DNA from: Leptobacterium sp964389205
GTDB taxonomy: Bacteria > Bacteroidota > Bacteroidia > Flavobacteriales > Flavobacteriaceae
DNA length: 64,000 nucleotides
Assembly: GCA_964389205.1 (NCBI GenBank)
Contig: CAYMDH010000014.1
Span: forward strand, 1-64,000
Direction: 5' to 3'
Below, piece by piece: positions 51,758 through 61,816 of the stretch. Position 1 is the stretch's first letter; each line of letters starts with the position of its first letter. The notes beneath the pieces were generated by a model. The model saw nothing but the letters and a program-made list of their open reading frames with translations. It was not told where the DNA came from and did not search any database. A program made the translations under genes and the position numbers.

Positions 51758-53131
51758 TTATTTCATAGTATCCAATATTTGTTGAATATCTTCTACGGTT
51801 GTATCTGGATTTATAAAGCAAAAACGTGCTACAGTCTCATAAGTATTTCCTTTCTTCCATTTGGTAGGTGTCACTAAAGCAAAGCCCGATTTATGATTAT
51901 CAAAAGTCCAGTTTTTATAATCTTCTGGAGTCCATCCTTTTCTTTTAAATAAAACACAAGATAAACTTGGTGTTCTCACTAACTCTACTAGAGGTTCTTC
52001 TTCTATCATTTTTCCAGCTATTAATGCTAATTCTATACCCCTTTCAATTGCTTTCTTGTATAAATCTGTTCCGTGCATTGCTAAAGAAAACCATAAAGGA
52101 AGGCCACGAACTCTTCTGGTTAATTGAATTTGATATTCTGAAGGATTAAACCCATGAGCGCCTTCGTCTTTAAAAATATCAAGATAAGAACCCTCTTGCG
52201 CATGTGCTTTTTTAGCAAGTTCAGGATGTTTATAGATTACTGCTCCACAATCATAAGGAGAAAATAACCATTTGTGCGGGTCTATGGTAACACTGTCTGA
52301 TTTTTCAATTCCATTAAACAAATGTCTTACTGAATCTGCTGCCAACGCACCACCTCCATAAGCAGCATCTACATGAAGCCAAATTTCTTCTTTGTTACAT
52401 ACTGTAGCAATACCCTCTAAATCATCTACAATACCTGCATTAGTGGTTCCTCCAGTAGCTATAACAGCAAAGAGTCTTTTGCGTTGGTGCGGCGTAAGTT
52501 CTTGTAATGTACTTTCTAATGCTATTCCTTCTAATCGTTCTTCAGAATTAATTAAAAGTACATCTACATCAATAACTTTAGCCATAGACTTTATAGAAGA
52601 ATGTGCTCCAATAGAAGTAATCATCAGTCCTTTCTCATTCTCATTGCTCTTATCCTTAGATCTCCACGCTTCTCTAGCAGCCACCATAGCTGATAAATTA
52701 GCCGCAGTTCCTCCACTTGTAAAAACACCAAAAGCACCATTTGGCATACCTGTTAACGATACTAGCCATTGCATTGCTTCATTTTCGCAAAAAATACCGC
52801 CTGCTCCTTCCATCCAGTAGGCACCATGAATACTAGAAGCTGATGTAATAAGATCAAACATTACAGCTGCCTTAGTAGGTGATGCAGGAACAAAAGCTAG
52901 ATGTCTTGGATGATCTATAGGAACAATTGCTTTAGATAAAACATCTTTAAATAATTGAAAAGCGTTTTCTCCTCCTATTCCTTCTGGAGTTATAGTTTCT
53001 CCAACTATTTTTCGTAATTCTTCTTCTTTCTTGGGGATGCCTAATTCTGGATTTCTATTTGTAATTCTATTGATCGCATATTTCATGACATCCATAGTCA
53101 TCTCTACAAGATCTATATCTAAGTGATGCAT
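51758..53131 (-). CDS. PLP-dependent group II amino acid decarboxylase
   Basis: A 457-residue fold-type I PLP enzyme related to aromatic-amino-acid and glutamate decarboxylases. The Schiff-base lysine is Lys287 in DPHKWLF, the PLP-pairing aspartate is Asp255 in HVDAAYGG, and GVFTSGGTAANLSAM binds phosphate. The start at 53131 is used because the longer frame from 53149 overlaps a promoter box. Substrate could be an aromatic amino acid or 2,4-diaminobutyrate-like compound; not decidable here. Monocistronic. Confidence 0.88.
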   Translation of the reverse strand: MHHLDIDLVEMTMDVMKYAINRITNRNPELGIPKKEEELRKIVGETITPEGIGGENAFQLFKDVLSKAIVPIDHPRHLAFVPASPTKAAVMFDLITSASSIHGAYWMEGAGGIFCENEAMQWLVSLTGMPNGAFGVFTSGGTAANLSAMVAAREAWRSKDKSNENEKGLMITSIGAHSSIKSMAKVIDVDVLLINSEERLEGIALESTLQELTPHQRKRLFAVIATGGTTNAGIVDDLEGIATVCNKEEIWLHVDAAYGGGALAADSVRHLFNGIEKSDSVTIDPHKWLFSPYDCGAVIYKHPELAKKAHAQEGSYLDIFKDEGAHGFNPSEYQIQLTRRVRGLPLWFSLAMHGTDLYKKAIERGIELALIAGKMIEEEPLVELVRTPSLSCVLFKRKGWTPEDYKNWTFDNHKSGFALVTPTKWKKGNTYETVARFCFINPDTTVEDIQQILDTMK

Positions 53132-53146
53132 ACATTTTGTTTTCCA

Positions 53147-53154
53147 CAAAAATA
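53147..53154 (-). promoter_or_regulatory. -7 box (TATTTTTG) for the decarboxylase
   Basis: TATTTTTG on the minus strand, 15 bases before ATG 53131, overlaps the alternative start at 53149 and rules it out if used. Confidence 0.45.
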
Positions 53155-53240
53155 CACCCTTTGCCTTAACCTTGAAGCAACCTTTTAAAAATCTAATACG
53201 GGTTTATCTCTGTAAATCTAAGAAGATACAGGCATTTGAA

Positions 53241-54836
53241 TTATTTTTCAATAATAAAAAAACTGTTCTTTAAAGGTCTTAATTCACTAATTAAAAAAGA
53301 AATTAAGTCTTCTCCATATTCTAAATACAATTCAGAAAAATTTAAATTTCGTTCTTGTAATGATTGCTTTGGAAATAATTTATTTTGCAATTCTTTACTT
53401 CTGGAAACTTGATCAGACAATTTGCGTTTTTGAGCTTTAAGCAAGCGCTTCTCTAACGTATCTAATCCTTTTAATTGTTTTATTTCTTGTGCTTTTACTG
53501 TACCTAAAAAAGATTTGTCTGTTTGTTCGGCTAAAACATATAATGCTTTAAACTGCTCTTCTAGATGTTTTTTTTGTGAACTAAAATCTATTTCAATGGT
53601 TGAAATCTCTTTAACTTTTTTATTTATAAGAGATTCTTGTTTTAAAAATAATTCTTTTATTGATATTCCTAATTTTTTAGATTTCTCAATTTGTTTTTTG
53701 GTAGCTACTAATGCAGAATTTCTTAATAGCAAAATTGGAAAAGGAATTTCTACGGTTTCAAAATAATTTTTTAATTCTAACCAATAAGCTAATTCACCAC
53801 CTCCGCCTATATAACATAAATTAGGCAGTATAACCTCCTGATACAAAGGACGCATCATTACATTAGGACTAAAGCGTTCTGGAAAATCATGCACTTCTTT
53901 TAAAATTTCTGCCTGAGTAAATTTAATATTTGTTTCATTAATAATATACGCTCCATCCTCTTCAATAATTCGATCTCTTCTTCCTTTACTCAAATAAAAC
54001 AAGTTAACTTCTCTTGGGTTTACTTGAACTTTATACGATAGGGAATTAAGTTTTTTTGCTATTGGATCAATAGTTTTAAAAGATGTTTTATTTTTTAATT
54101 CTTCTTCTACATAAGGAACAAAAAGAGATTTTAAAGCACTGTCATTTCCATCTATAATAACTAATCCGTATTTACCAAACAATTCATTGGTCAAAAAACG
54201 AGTTGCATCGGTTAGATTTGTATGATCTACAAATGCTTTTTTAAACAACTGTCTTAAATAATCTGCATTCTTTCCCGCTCCTAATTCTTTAGAGAACAAT
54301 TCATAAATATCATTTAATCCGTCTAGGTTTAATTCTCCAACAGCTCCTCCTGCTTCTCTATTCCACTGAATTTTTTTTCCTTTAAAATTAAAATATTTTA
54401 TTTCATCAAAATCATGATCTTCTGTCGCCATCCAATAAATAGGCACAAAATTATGATTTGGATATGTTTCTTTTAATTCTTGACAAAGGTTTATAGTTGA
54501 AATAATTTTGTATAAGAAATAAAGTGGCCCTGTAAATAGATTAAGTTGATGCCCTGTCACAACTGTAAATGTCGTGTTCTCTTCTAAAGCTTCAATATTT
54601 GCTAAACTAGCATTTGATATTGCTATATTCTGATATTGACTCTTTAATGCAGTGACTAAAACCTGCCTAGATTGCAACGTATAAGATGCTTGTTTTTCTA
54701 CTATTTGATCTTTAAAATTTTCTAAAGAAGGAAATCTATTATAAAAAGGTTTTAAGGTCTCTTTTTCTTCTAAATAATCACAAATTAAGCTTGAGAAATA
54801 CCCAGTCTCTCTAAACGAAATACAATCGGTTGGCAT
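53241..54836 (-). CDS. bshC: Bacillithiol biosynthesis cysteine-adding enzyme BshC
   Basis: A 531-residue protein of the BshC family, which attaches cysteine to glucosaminyl-malate in the last step of bacillithiol synthesis. Typical segments are TVVTGHQLNLFTGPLYFLYKIISTINL, FVPIYWMATEDHDFDEIKYFNFKGK, MMRPLYQEVILPNLCYIGGGGELAYWLELK and a long coiled-coil helix (about 380-480). Length is standard. bshA and bshB are not nearby, as usual. It implies bacillithiol as a low-molecular-weight thiol of this organism. Confidence 0.95.
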   Translation of the reverse strand: MPTDCISFRETGYFSSLICDYLEEKETLKPFYNRFPSLENFKDQIVEKQASYTLQSRQVLVTALKSQYQNIAISNASLANIEALEENTTFTVVTGHQLNLFTGPLYFLYKIISTINLCQELKETYPNHNFVPIYWMATEDHDFDEIKYFNFKGKKIQWNREAGGAVGELNLDGLNDIYELFSKELGAGKNADYLRQLFKKAFVDHTNLTDATRFLTNELFGKYGLVIIDGNDSALKSLFVPYVEEELKNKTSFKTIDPIAKKLNSLSYKVQVNPREVNLFYLSKGRRDRIIEEDGAYIINETNIKFTQAEILKEVHDFPERFSPNVMMRPLYQEVILPNLCYIGGGGELAYWLELKNYFETVEIPFPILLLRNSALVATKKQIEKSKKLGISIKELFLKQESLINKKVKEISTIEIDFSSQKKHLEEQFKALYVLAEQTDKSFLGTVKAQEIKQLKGLDTLEKRLLKAQKRKLSDQVSRSKELQNKLFPKQSLQERNLNFSELYLEYGEDLISFLISELRPLKNSFFIIEK

Positions 54837-55023
54837 AGTTAGTTAACAATTAATGCATACCAGATTTATAATTATTGTTTATCCTTAGTATTAAAACAGA
54901 CATTGACAATTCAATATTTTTTCTTAAATCTAGTATTAAATAGGCGGTAAAGATAAAACTCTTTCTTCTTTCAATTGCTAAAAATACGTTAAGATGTTCT
55001 TCAATATTTCTGTAATATTTTAG

Positions 55024-55031
55024 TAGCTTTG
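55024..55031 (+). promoter_or_regulatory. -7 box (TAGCTTTG) for the second M14 gene
   Basis: TAGCTTTG fits TAnnTTTG and lies 23 bases before ATG 55055. The -33 region is not clear. Confidence 0.5.
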
Positions 55032-55054
55032 AGAACTATCAAAATATACAATTC

Positions 55055-57505
55055 ATGAGATTAAAGTTTACACTTCTATTAGTATTATCTTCTTTTTTAT
55101 GTTTTTCACAAAATATAAAATCTCCTTCTGAATTTTTAGGGTACGAATTAGGTTCACGTTTTACAAGGCATCATCAAGTGGTCGATTATTATAATTATGT
55201 TGCCACAAGTGCTTCTCAATTTTTCAAATTAGATTCTTATGGGAAAACAAATGAACAAAGAGAGCTTTTAGTTGGTTTTATATCTTCTGAAAGTAATTTA
55301 CAAAATCTAGAACAGATACGTAAGGAACATATAAATACTACCAAAGGAGAAGGAAATCCTTCTGTTGCAATTGTGTGGCTAGGATATAATGTACATGGGA
55401 ACGAAAGTGTAGGCACAGAAGCCTCTATGCAAACACTCTATGAATTAATTACCCAAAAAAAAGAATGGCTTAAAAATACAGTAGTTATTATAGATCCGTG
55501 CATAAATCCTGATGGCAGAGATCGTTATGTAAACTGGTACAATCAATATGCAAATACCCCTTATACATTAGATCCTAATAGTAAAGAACACCACGAAGGT
55601 TGGTGGACTGGTCGCTCTAATCATTATATGTTTGACCTCAACAGAGATTGGGCTTGGGCAGTACAAATAGAATCGCAACAACGCTTAAAAGTTTTCAACA
55701 AATGGTTGCCTCATGTTTTAGCAGATTTTCATGAGCAAGATGTAAATAATCCTTATTATTTTCCACCAGCAGCAGAACCTTATCATGAAGTTGTTAGCCA
55801 ATGGCAAAGAGATTTTCAAGTTACTGTAGGGAAAAACCATGCAAAATACTTTGATGCTAATGGTTGGTTCTTTTTCACGAAAGAGTTTTATGATCTATTG
55901 TATCCCAGTTATGGAGATACTTTCCCTACTTATAACGGAGGTATTGGAATGACCTATGAGCAAGGTGGAAGTGGTCGTGCAGGTTTGGGCATTATAACCA
56001 GCAATGGAGACACATTAACACTAAAAGATAGAATAGCGCATCATCATACAACCGGGCTTTCTACAGTAGAAATTTCTTCTTTAAATGCTCAAAGATTAAA
56101 TGATGAGTTTAAAAAGTTCTATGCAACCAAGGATTTTAAATATAAAAGTTATGTCTTACAAGGAAATAAAGATAAAATAGAGGCTTTAAAAATACTTTTA
56201 GACAAACATGAAATTGAGTATGGGTATGCAAGAAATACGATAGCTAAAGGGTATAATTATCAAACAGCTAGAACAGGAAACATGAAAACATCTACAGCAG
56301 ATTTGGTAGTACGTACAGATCAAATCAAAAAAACACTTATAAAAGTACTTTTTGAACCTAAAACAAAACTTACAGATTCATTAACATATGACATCACTGC
56401 CTGGTCTTTACCATATGCTTATGGATTAAAAACCATAGCCTCAGAAAGCTATATAAGCAGTATTCCTTCTGTAAAAGATAATTTAGAGTATCCAGTTATT
56501 ACAAACAAAGATGTCTATGCATATGTTACTGATTGGAACAGTATGAATGACGCTCGTTTTTTAGCTGCTTTATTACAAAAAAATATTCGTGTACGCTATA
56601 GTGAAAAGCCTTTTAGCATTAATGGAGAATTATTTAAAAGTGGAAGTTTAATCATCACCAAAGGAGATAACAAAAACATTTCCAATTTTAAATCAAAACT
56701 CTCCTCTTTAGCATCCCAACATAAAAAATTATTAAGCATCGCTAAGACTGGCTTTGTAGATAGTGGGAAAGATTTTGGATCTTCAGGTGTTAAACAAATT
56801 CCTAATCTAAAGATAGCTATACTTGCAGGAGAACCAACCTCTACGTATAGTTTTGGTGAAATTTGGCATTATTTTGAACAACAATTAAAATACCCTATCA
56901 GTGTTTTAGATGAAAAATATTTTGATACTATTGACTTATCTAAATATGACATTATTATTTTACCTAACGGGTTTTATAATAGTTTTTTAAATAAAAAAAG
57001 AAAAGCATCTATTAAATCTTGGGTACGAAATGGTGGGAAACTTATTGCCATTGCAAATTCATTGAGTACACTTGCTAGTGATCCAGATTTTAATCTCAAA
57101 AAGAAATCAATTGAAAATGATACTACAGATAATTTAGCATCATATACAACTGGAGAGCGCAATCAAATAAAAAACTTTATAACAGGGGCTATCTTTAAAA
57201 CTAAAGTAGATACTAGTCACCCTTTAGCATTTGGCTATGATAATTCGTATTTCACTCTAAAACTAAATAGTAACAGTTACGAATATCTAAGTAATGGCAA
57301 TGCTGCTTTTATTGAAAGTAATGGACAAGCTTTTGCTGGATTTGCTGGAAGTAGAGCTCAAAAACTAATACCAAATAGCTTAATTTTTGGTACTCAGAAT
57401 TTAGGAAGTGGAAAACTTGTTTATATGGTTGATAATCCTCTATTTAGAGGTTTTTGGGAAAATGGAAAACTATTCTTTGCCAATGCTTTATTTATGGTGA
57501 ATTAG
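55055..57505 (+). CDS. M14 family zinc carboxypeptidase-like protein (paralogue)
   Basis: An 816-residue secreted protein (signal about 1-18, ending CFSQ). The zinc motif is VHGNESVGTE, followed by NPDGRDRY, ADFHEQDVNN and MTYEQGGSGRAG. The C-terminal 220 residues again form the GATase-like domain (IAILAGEPTSTYSFGEIWHYFEQQ, KYDIIILPNGF). It shares architecture and many motifs with the protein at 43866, so the two arose by an old duplication. They probably degrade cell-wall peptides or external proteins. Confidence 0.88.
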   Translation: MRLKFTLLLVLSSFLCFSQNIKSPSEFLGYELGSRFTRHHQVVDYYNYVATSASQFFKLDSYGKTNEQRELLVGFISSESNLQNLEQIRKEHINTTKGEGNPSVAIVWLGYNVHGNESVGTEASMQTLYELITQKKEWLKNTVVIIDPCINPDGRDRYVNWYNQYANTPYTLDPNSKEHHEGWWTGRSNHYMFDLNRDWAWAVQIESQQRLKVFNKWLPHVLADFHEQDVNNPYYFPPAAEPYHEVVSQWQRDFQVTVGKNHAKYFDANGWFFFTKEFYDLLYPSYGDTFPTYNGGIGMTYEQGGSGRAGLGIITSNGDTLTLKDRIAHHHTTGLSTVEISSLNAQRLNDEFKKFYATKDFKYKSYVLQGNKDKIEALKILLDKHEIEYGYARNTIAKGYNYQTARTGNMKTSTADLVVRTDQIKKTLIKVLFEPKTKLTDSLTYDITAWSLPYAYGLKTIASESYISSIPSVKDNLEYPVITNKDVYAYVTDWNSMNDARFLAALLQKNIRVRYSEKPFSINGELFKSGSLIITKGDNKNISNFKSKLSSLASQHKKLLSIAKTGFVDSGKDFGSSGVKQIPNLKIAILAGEPTSTYSFGEIWHYFEQQLKYPISVLDEKYFDTIDLSKYDIIILPNGFYNSFLNKKRKASIKSWVRNGGKLIAIANSLSTLASDPDFNLKKKSIENDTTDNLASYTTGERNQIKNFITGAIFKTKVDTSHPLAFGYDNSYFTLKLNSNSYEYLSNGNAAFIESNGQAFAGFAGSRAQKLIPNSLIFGTQNLGSGKLVYMVDNPLFRGFWENGKLFFANALFMVN

Positions 57506-57536
57506 GAGGGTATAAAATCAAAAAAAATATTATAAT

Positions 57537-58838
57537 CTAAACAGGTTCTCCATATAAATCAAAATCTGAAGCTTCCGTGATCTTTATTTGTGTAAAGTCT
57601 CCTATTTTCACGTAGTGTTTTGTTGCATCTATAAGCACTTCATTATCAACATCTGGAGAATCAAACTCTGTACGACCAATAAAATGAGTTCCTTCTTTTC
57701 TATCTATAATACATCTGTATGTATTTCCTATTTTCTCTTGATTTAGCTCCCACGATATTTGCGATTGTATTTCCATAATGGCTGCAGCACGCTGTTGTTT
57801 TACTTCTTCAGTAACATCATCTTTGAGATGAAAGGCATGTGTATTTTCTTCATGACTATATGTGAAGCATCCTAGCCGTTCAAATCTCATTTCTTCTACC
57901 CAATCTTTTAATGTATTAAAATCTTCTTCTGTTTCACCTGGATAACCAACAATAAGTGTTGTTCTAATAGTCATGTCTGGCACTGCTTTTCTAAAATCGT
58001 AAAGCAGTTTTGTCGTTTTCTCTTTAGTCGTTCCTCTACGCATACTCTTAAGCACAGAATCTGCTATATGTTGTAAAGGGATATCTATATAATTGCATAT
58101 TTTGGGCTCCTTCTTCATTACTTCCAAAACATCCATTGGAAAACCTGTAGGAAAAGCATAGTGCAAACGAATCCATTCAATACCGTCTACTTTCACTAAG
58201 GCATTTAATAAGCTAGCTAATTTTCTTTCTTTATATATATCTAATCCATAATATGTTAAATCTTGAGCTATAAGAATCAATTCTTTGACTCCATTTGCTG
58301 CTAACTTTTCTGCTTCTATAATTAAATCTTCAATAGGTGTAGATTTATGCTTTCCTCTCATTAATGGGATTGCACAAAAAGAACAAGGACGATCACATCC
58401 TTCTGCTATTTTTAAATACGCATAATTTTTAGGGGTTGTGGTTAAACGTTCTCCTATCAATTCATGTTTATAATCTGCGCCTAGAGCTTTTAATAAAACA
58501 GGTAAATCTGATGTCCCAAAATACTGATCAACATCTGGAATTTCTTTTTCTAAATCTGGCTTATAACGCTCGCTTAGACAGCCTGTCACAAACACTTTAT
58601 CTACTATTCCTTCTTCTTTTTTTGTTACGTACTCCAAGATTGTGTTTACGCTTTCTTCTTTAGCATTGGCAATAAAACCACAAGTATTAATAACTACAAT
58701 ATTTCCCTTTTCTTCATGAACTACTTCTTTTCCATTAGCACGCAGTTGCCCCATGAGTACTTCAGAATCGTAAACATTCTTAGAGCAACCTAGTGTAACT
58801 ACATTAATTGTATTCTTTTTCAGCGACTTAGTTCTCAT
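57537..58838 (-). CDS. rimO: Ribosomal protein S12 methylthiotransferase RimO
   Basis: A 433-residue radical-SAM enzyme that adds a methylthio group to an aspartate of ribosomal protein S12. The N-terminal UPF0004 domain has Cys18 (TLGCSKN), NTCGFI and TGCLSERY. The radical-SAM cluster motif is CDRPCSFCAIP and a C-terminal TRAM domain ends the protein. The start at 58838 is chosen since a TATTTTTG box lies between it and the longer frame start at 58898. Confidence 0.95.
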   Translation of the reverse strand: MRTKSLKKNTINVVTLGCSKNVYDSEVLMGQLRANGKEVVHEEKGNIVVINTCGFIANAKEESVNTILEYVTKKEEGIVDKVFVTGCLSERYKPDLEKEIPDVDQYFGTSDLPVLLKALGADYKHELIGERLTTTPKNYAYLKIAEGCDRPCSFCAIPLMRGKHKSTPIEDLIIEAEKLAANGVKELILIAQDLTYYGLDIYKERKLASLLNALVKVDGIEWIRLHYAFPTGFPMDVLEVMKKEPKICNYIDIPLQHIADSVLKSMRRGTTKEKTTKLLYDFRKAVPDMTIRTTLIVGYPGETEEDFNTLKDWVEEMRFERLGCFTYSHEENTHAFHLKDDVTEEVKQQRAAAIMEIQSQISWELNQEKIGNTYRCIIDRKEGTHFIGRTEFDSPDVDNEVLIDATKHYVKIGDFTQIKITEASDFDLYGEPV

Positions 58839-58858
58839 TTCACACAAATTTAAGGCTG

Positions 58859-58866
58859 CAAAAATA
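58859..58866 (-). promoter_or_regulatory. -7 box (TATTTTTG) for rimO
   Basis: TATTTTTG followed by C on the minus strand, ending 20 bases before the ATG at 58838. Confidence 0.5.
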
Positions 58867-58982
58867 CAATATGATACTAGAAGTATATAGCATAACAATT
58901 AAAAGTTTCGAGTCTTAAATTAAATACCTTAATGATTCTTCATTCTAATGCTTAGATAGAAATGTAAATGATTTAATAAAAA

Positions 58983-59015
58983 GATCTCGTCATTGTTTAA
59001 AAACTTGACGAGATC
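58983..59015 (-). terminator. Intrinsic terminator after the amidase gene
   Basis: A perfect 10-bp stem GATCTCGTCA / TGACGAGATC with a 13-base loop, followed by TTTTTATT on the minus strand. Confidence 0.85.
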
Positions 59016-59035
59016 AGCTCTATATTTTATTTTTT

Positions 59036-60694
59036 CTATTGGTAGTTTTTAGGAGTTTGCCTCACTTTAGTCCCTTTTTCAAAAGCATATCCTAATTTCA
59101 AAAGTGCCTCTTCTGTAAAAGGTTTCCCTATAAATGTTAAGCTTATAGGTTCTCCACTTGTTTTATATCCCATTGGGACTGTTAAACAAGGATATTTAGC
59201 TACTGCAGCAAAGGCAGCATGAAAATTATTTATAGATAGCACGGCATCTAATTGATGCGCCTCCATTGGAATATCAAAAAAAGATTTTCCGTTAGTATTC
59301 AAATCATTTTTAACTTTTTTGAATTCTTCATCTGTAGTAGGATCGTTTACAATGCCTTCAAATAATTGTTGTCCATAAGGCACTCGAATCAATGTATCTA
59401 ATAAATTATATGCAACTACATCTTTCACTGTCTTTACTTTAATATTATCACTAGCATGATTTGCTATATATTTTGGCAAATCGTGTTTCATATCAATATT
59501 AAGCAAGGTTAAAAAACCATTCAACGAAGCCTGTGGAGGGTCAAATTCAATAAGCTCTGCACCAAGTTCTCTTAACTTATTAATAGTTTGAGCGTACGTA
59601 CTATCTTGTAGTAACTGCTTAATAACTCCTAATCGTTTCCCTTTTAAATTTGATGTTTCTAAATCTTTTAAAAAATTTATGTTTGAACCTACTGATGCTG
59701 CATCTGTTTTATCTTCACCTATCATCGCATTAAGAAAAATAGCGTTATCTACAACACTTTTGGTCATAGGCCCAGGTGTATCTAATGTGCTAGAAATAGG
59801 TACAATTCCTGTTCTACTCAACAAACCAATTGTAGGTTTTAATCCTACTACTGAATTTTGACTAGAAGGCGATAAAATAGAACCTGCTGTTTCTGTTCCT
59901 ACCGCTGCTATAGCATAGTTTGCTGCTGTTACAGCCCCACTACCAGAACTTGAGCCGCCACTTTCAAATATTTTTCTACCATAAGGATTTAATGTTTGCC
60001 CTCCTACCGCACTATACCCTACAGGACAACCTGTACAAAGATAATATGCCCATTCACTCAAATTTGCTTTTCCTAAAATAAGCGCTCCATTTTCTTTTAA
60101 CTTAGTGGTAATAAAAGCGTCTGCTGCTATATTTTCTTTCATTACAGCTGCTCCTGCTGTAGTATACATTCCTTCAGATCCAATATTATCTTTTAATAAT
60201 ATTGGCATTCCATATATAGTATATTCTCGTTCTTCATTAAAAGCTTCTTTATCTAGCTTTCGTGCTTCTTCAACTACCGTTGGGTTTAGGGAAATAATAG
60301 CATTTAATGACAGCTCATTATTACTTTCATATTTTCTAATTCTATAAATATAAAACAACACTAATTCTTCATGGGTTATCTTTTTATCATGAATAGCTCT
60401 TTGTATATTTGGTATATCTTGTTCTAAGATTAACGGTTTTAATGCTTCATATCTTTCTTCAGAAAAATGGTTTGTTAAATCTTCTTCAAAAGATTGCCAG
60501 ATAGTATTCTTATCGCTTATTTTAGAATTGATAAGCTTTAAGCGCATTCTTGGATTATCGTGGTTTGCTTGCTCTGCTAATTCATTACCTTCATCATAAG
60601 CTTCCCATACAATTCGCTCTACAGCTTTTGTCTCTGGTTCTTGTTTACAAGAAATAATAAATAATAAAAATGGGATGATTAGTATTTTTTTCAT
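59036..60694 (-). CDS. Amidase-signature family lipoprotein
   Basis: A 552-residue lipoprotein (signal ending FIISC, Cys16) with the amidase-signature domain. The Ser-cisSer-Lys catalytic set is in GMPILLKDNIG (Lys) and the glycine/serine-rich ESGGSSSGSGAVTAANYA, with GTETAGSILSPSSQNSVVGLKPT following. Such enzymes hydrolyse amides or peptides. Because it is anchored in the envelope, an external or periplasmic amide is the probable substrate. It follows the hydrolase at 60714 by 19 bases on the same strand. Confidence 0.9.
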   Translation of the reverse strand: MKKILIIPFLLFIISCKQEPETKAVERIVWEAYDEGNELAEQANHDNPRMRLKLINSKISDKNTIWQSFEEDLTNHFSEERYEALKPLILEQDIPNIQRAIHDKKITHEELVLFYIYRIRKYESNNELSLNAIISLNPTVVEEARKLDKEAFNEEREYTIYGMPILLKDNIGSEGMYTTAGAAVMKENIAADAFITTKLKENGALILGKANLSEWAYYLCTGCPVGYSAVGGQTLNPYGRKIFESGGSSSGSGAVTAANYAIAAVGTETAGSILSPSSQNSVVGLKPTIGLLSRTGIVPISSTLDTPGPMTKSVVDNAIFLNAMIGEDKTDAASVGSNINFLKDLETSNLKGKRLGVIKQLLQDSTYAQTINKLRELGAELIEFDPPQASLNGFLTLLNIDMKHDLPKYIANHASDNIKVKTVKDVVAYNLLDTLIRVPYGQQLFEGIVNDPTTDEEFKKVKNDLNTNGKSFFDIPMEAHQLDAVLSINNFHAAFAAVAKYPCLTVPMGYKTSGEPISLTFIGKPFTEEALLKLGYAFEKGTKVRQTPKNYQ

Positions 60695-60713
60695 TTAGCT
60701 TTTTTTAAAAAAA

Positions 60714-61721
60714 TTAATTAGTAATCGGTTTTAGTTTTAAAATCTCTTCCATAAATTTAATGGTCTCTTTTTTTACAGATGGGAGGTCTTTAGATGTTAT
60801 ATAAGAAGTCATAACATGATCTCCTACATTTGGAAATGCGATCTTTCTTTTTAAAGATTCATTTGTTTCTAATGTTTCAAACATTTTTAATAAAGCATTG
60901 ACCGAAATCACTTTATCTTGCTCTTCTTCATTTTTATAATAATATCCAACAAAGGTAGGTTGCGTGATACGACTAAACGTTTCTTCAATCATAGTATTAT
61001 CAATTAGCGCCTGAAGATGCGTTAGTGCTTCTATTCTATATTTTGAAGTCCAATAACGTTTCTTTAAATCACTAGCTTTAAATTCATGATAGTCTCCATT
61101 CTTTACTATGCGCGCCAATTGCAAACCCCAAGGGCCTGATAATAATTTTGCATTTTTATCATAGATCTCAACATTTGGAGAAAACAAAAGCAGACCTGCT
61201 ATGTCTGGGTCTCCTCCAGCTAAGTGAAGCGCCAATGTACCTCCTGTAGAAGTTCCCATAATAATCACTTTCTTTCCTATTTTTTTAGCAATGGCAATGG
61301 CTTCTTTTGCTGAGTTTATAATAGCATCTGCAGTTATATTTTTCATAGGCTCTTTTTCATTTAAGCCATGACCAGATAATCGAGGTAAATAAGCATTAAA
61401 GCCAAAATAGTTAGCTATTTCAGTGTGCAATGGTGCACCTTCTTCTCTGCTTGCAGACCAACCATGAAGATAAACAATGCTATAGGGTGTTTTTGATGGG
61501 ATGCTATCATACCAAATTATCTTAGATTCATTACCTGTTTTAACTGGAAATGACGCTTCTTTCTCTACAATAGTATTTTCTAATTGAATAAGGTTTTCTG
61601 TAATTATTGGAAGTGTTCTATCTAGAGTAGGTTTTGATACTTTAGGACCTAAAAGATAGCTTATAACTACAATAAGTATAAAAACTACTAGAATTTTAAT
61701 TATTCTCTTAAGCCACTTCAT
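60714..61721 (-). CDS. Alpha/beta hydrolase with N-terminal membrane anchor
   Basis: A 335-residue protein with one N-terminal membrane helix (IKILVVFILIVVISYLLG, about 7-25). The hydrolase core shows SIVYLHGWSASREEG, the nucleophile in IMGTSTGGTLALHLAG and a likely catalytic His in FPNVGDHVM. It resembles monoacylglycerol-lipase-type esterases. Probably cotranscribed with the downstream amidase. Confidence 0.85.
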   Translation of the reverse strand: MKWLKRIIKILVVFILIVVISYLLGPKVSKPTLDRTLPIITENLIQLENTIVEKEASFPVKTGNESKIIWYDSIPSKTPYSIVYLHGWSASREEGAPLHTEIANYFGFNAYLPRLSGHGLNEKEPMKNITADAIINSAKEAIAIAKKIGKKVIIMGTSTGGTLALHLAGGDPDIAGLLLFSPNVEIYDKNAKLLSGPWGLQLARIVKNGDYHEFKASDLKKRYWTSKYRIEALTHLQALIDNTMIEETFSRITQPTFVGYYYKNEEEQDKVISVNALLKMFETLETNESLKRKIAFPNVGDHVMTSYITSKDLPSVKKETIKFMEEILKLKPITN

Positions 61722-61765
61722 CGTTAAATTTCTCTAAAGGTAAGCAGAAAGCTTAAAACAAAAAA

Positions 61766-61789
61766 CTTCAAAAATTTGATTTTTTGAAG
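61766..61789 (-). terminator. Intrinsic terminator after ftsY
   Basis: Stem CTTCAAAAA / TTTTTGAAG with a six-base loop, followed on the minus strand by TTTTTTG. It separates ftsY from the hydrolase gene. Confidence 0.7.
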
Positions 61790-61816
61790 CTTATAGTCTA
61801 TTAAAAATCAAGTGTT

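Noticed and set aside
58839..58898. N-terminal extension of RimO
   Set aside because: A TATTTTTG promoter box lies within it, and the family starts at MRTKSLKK.
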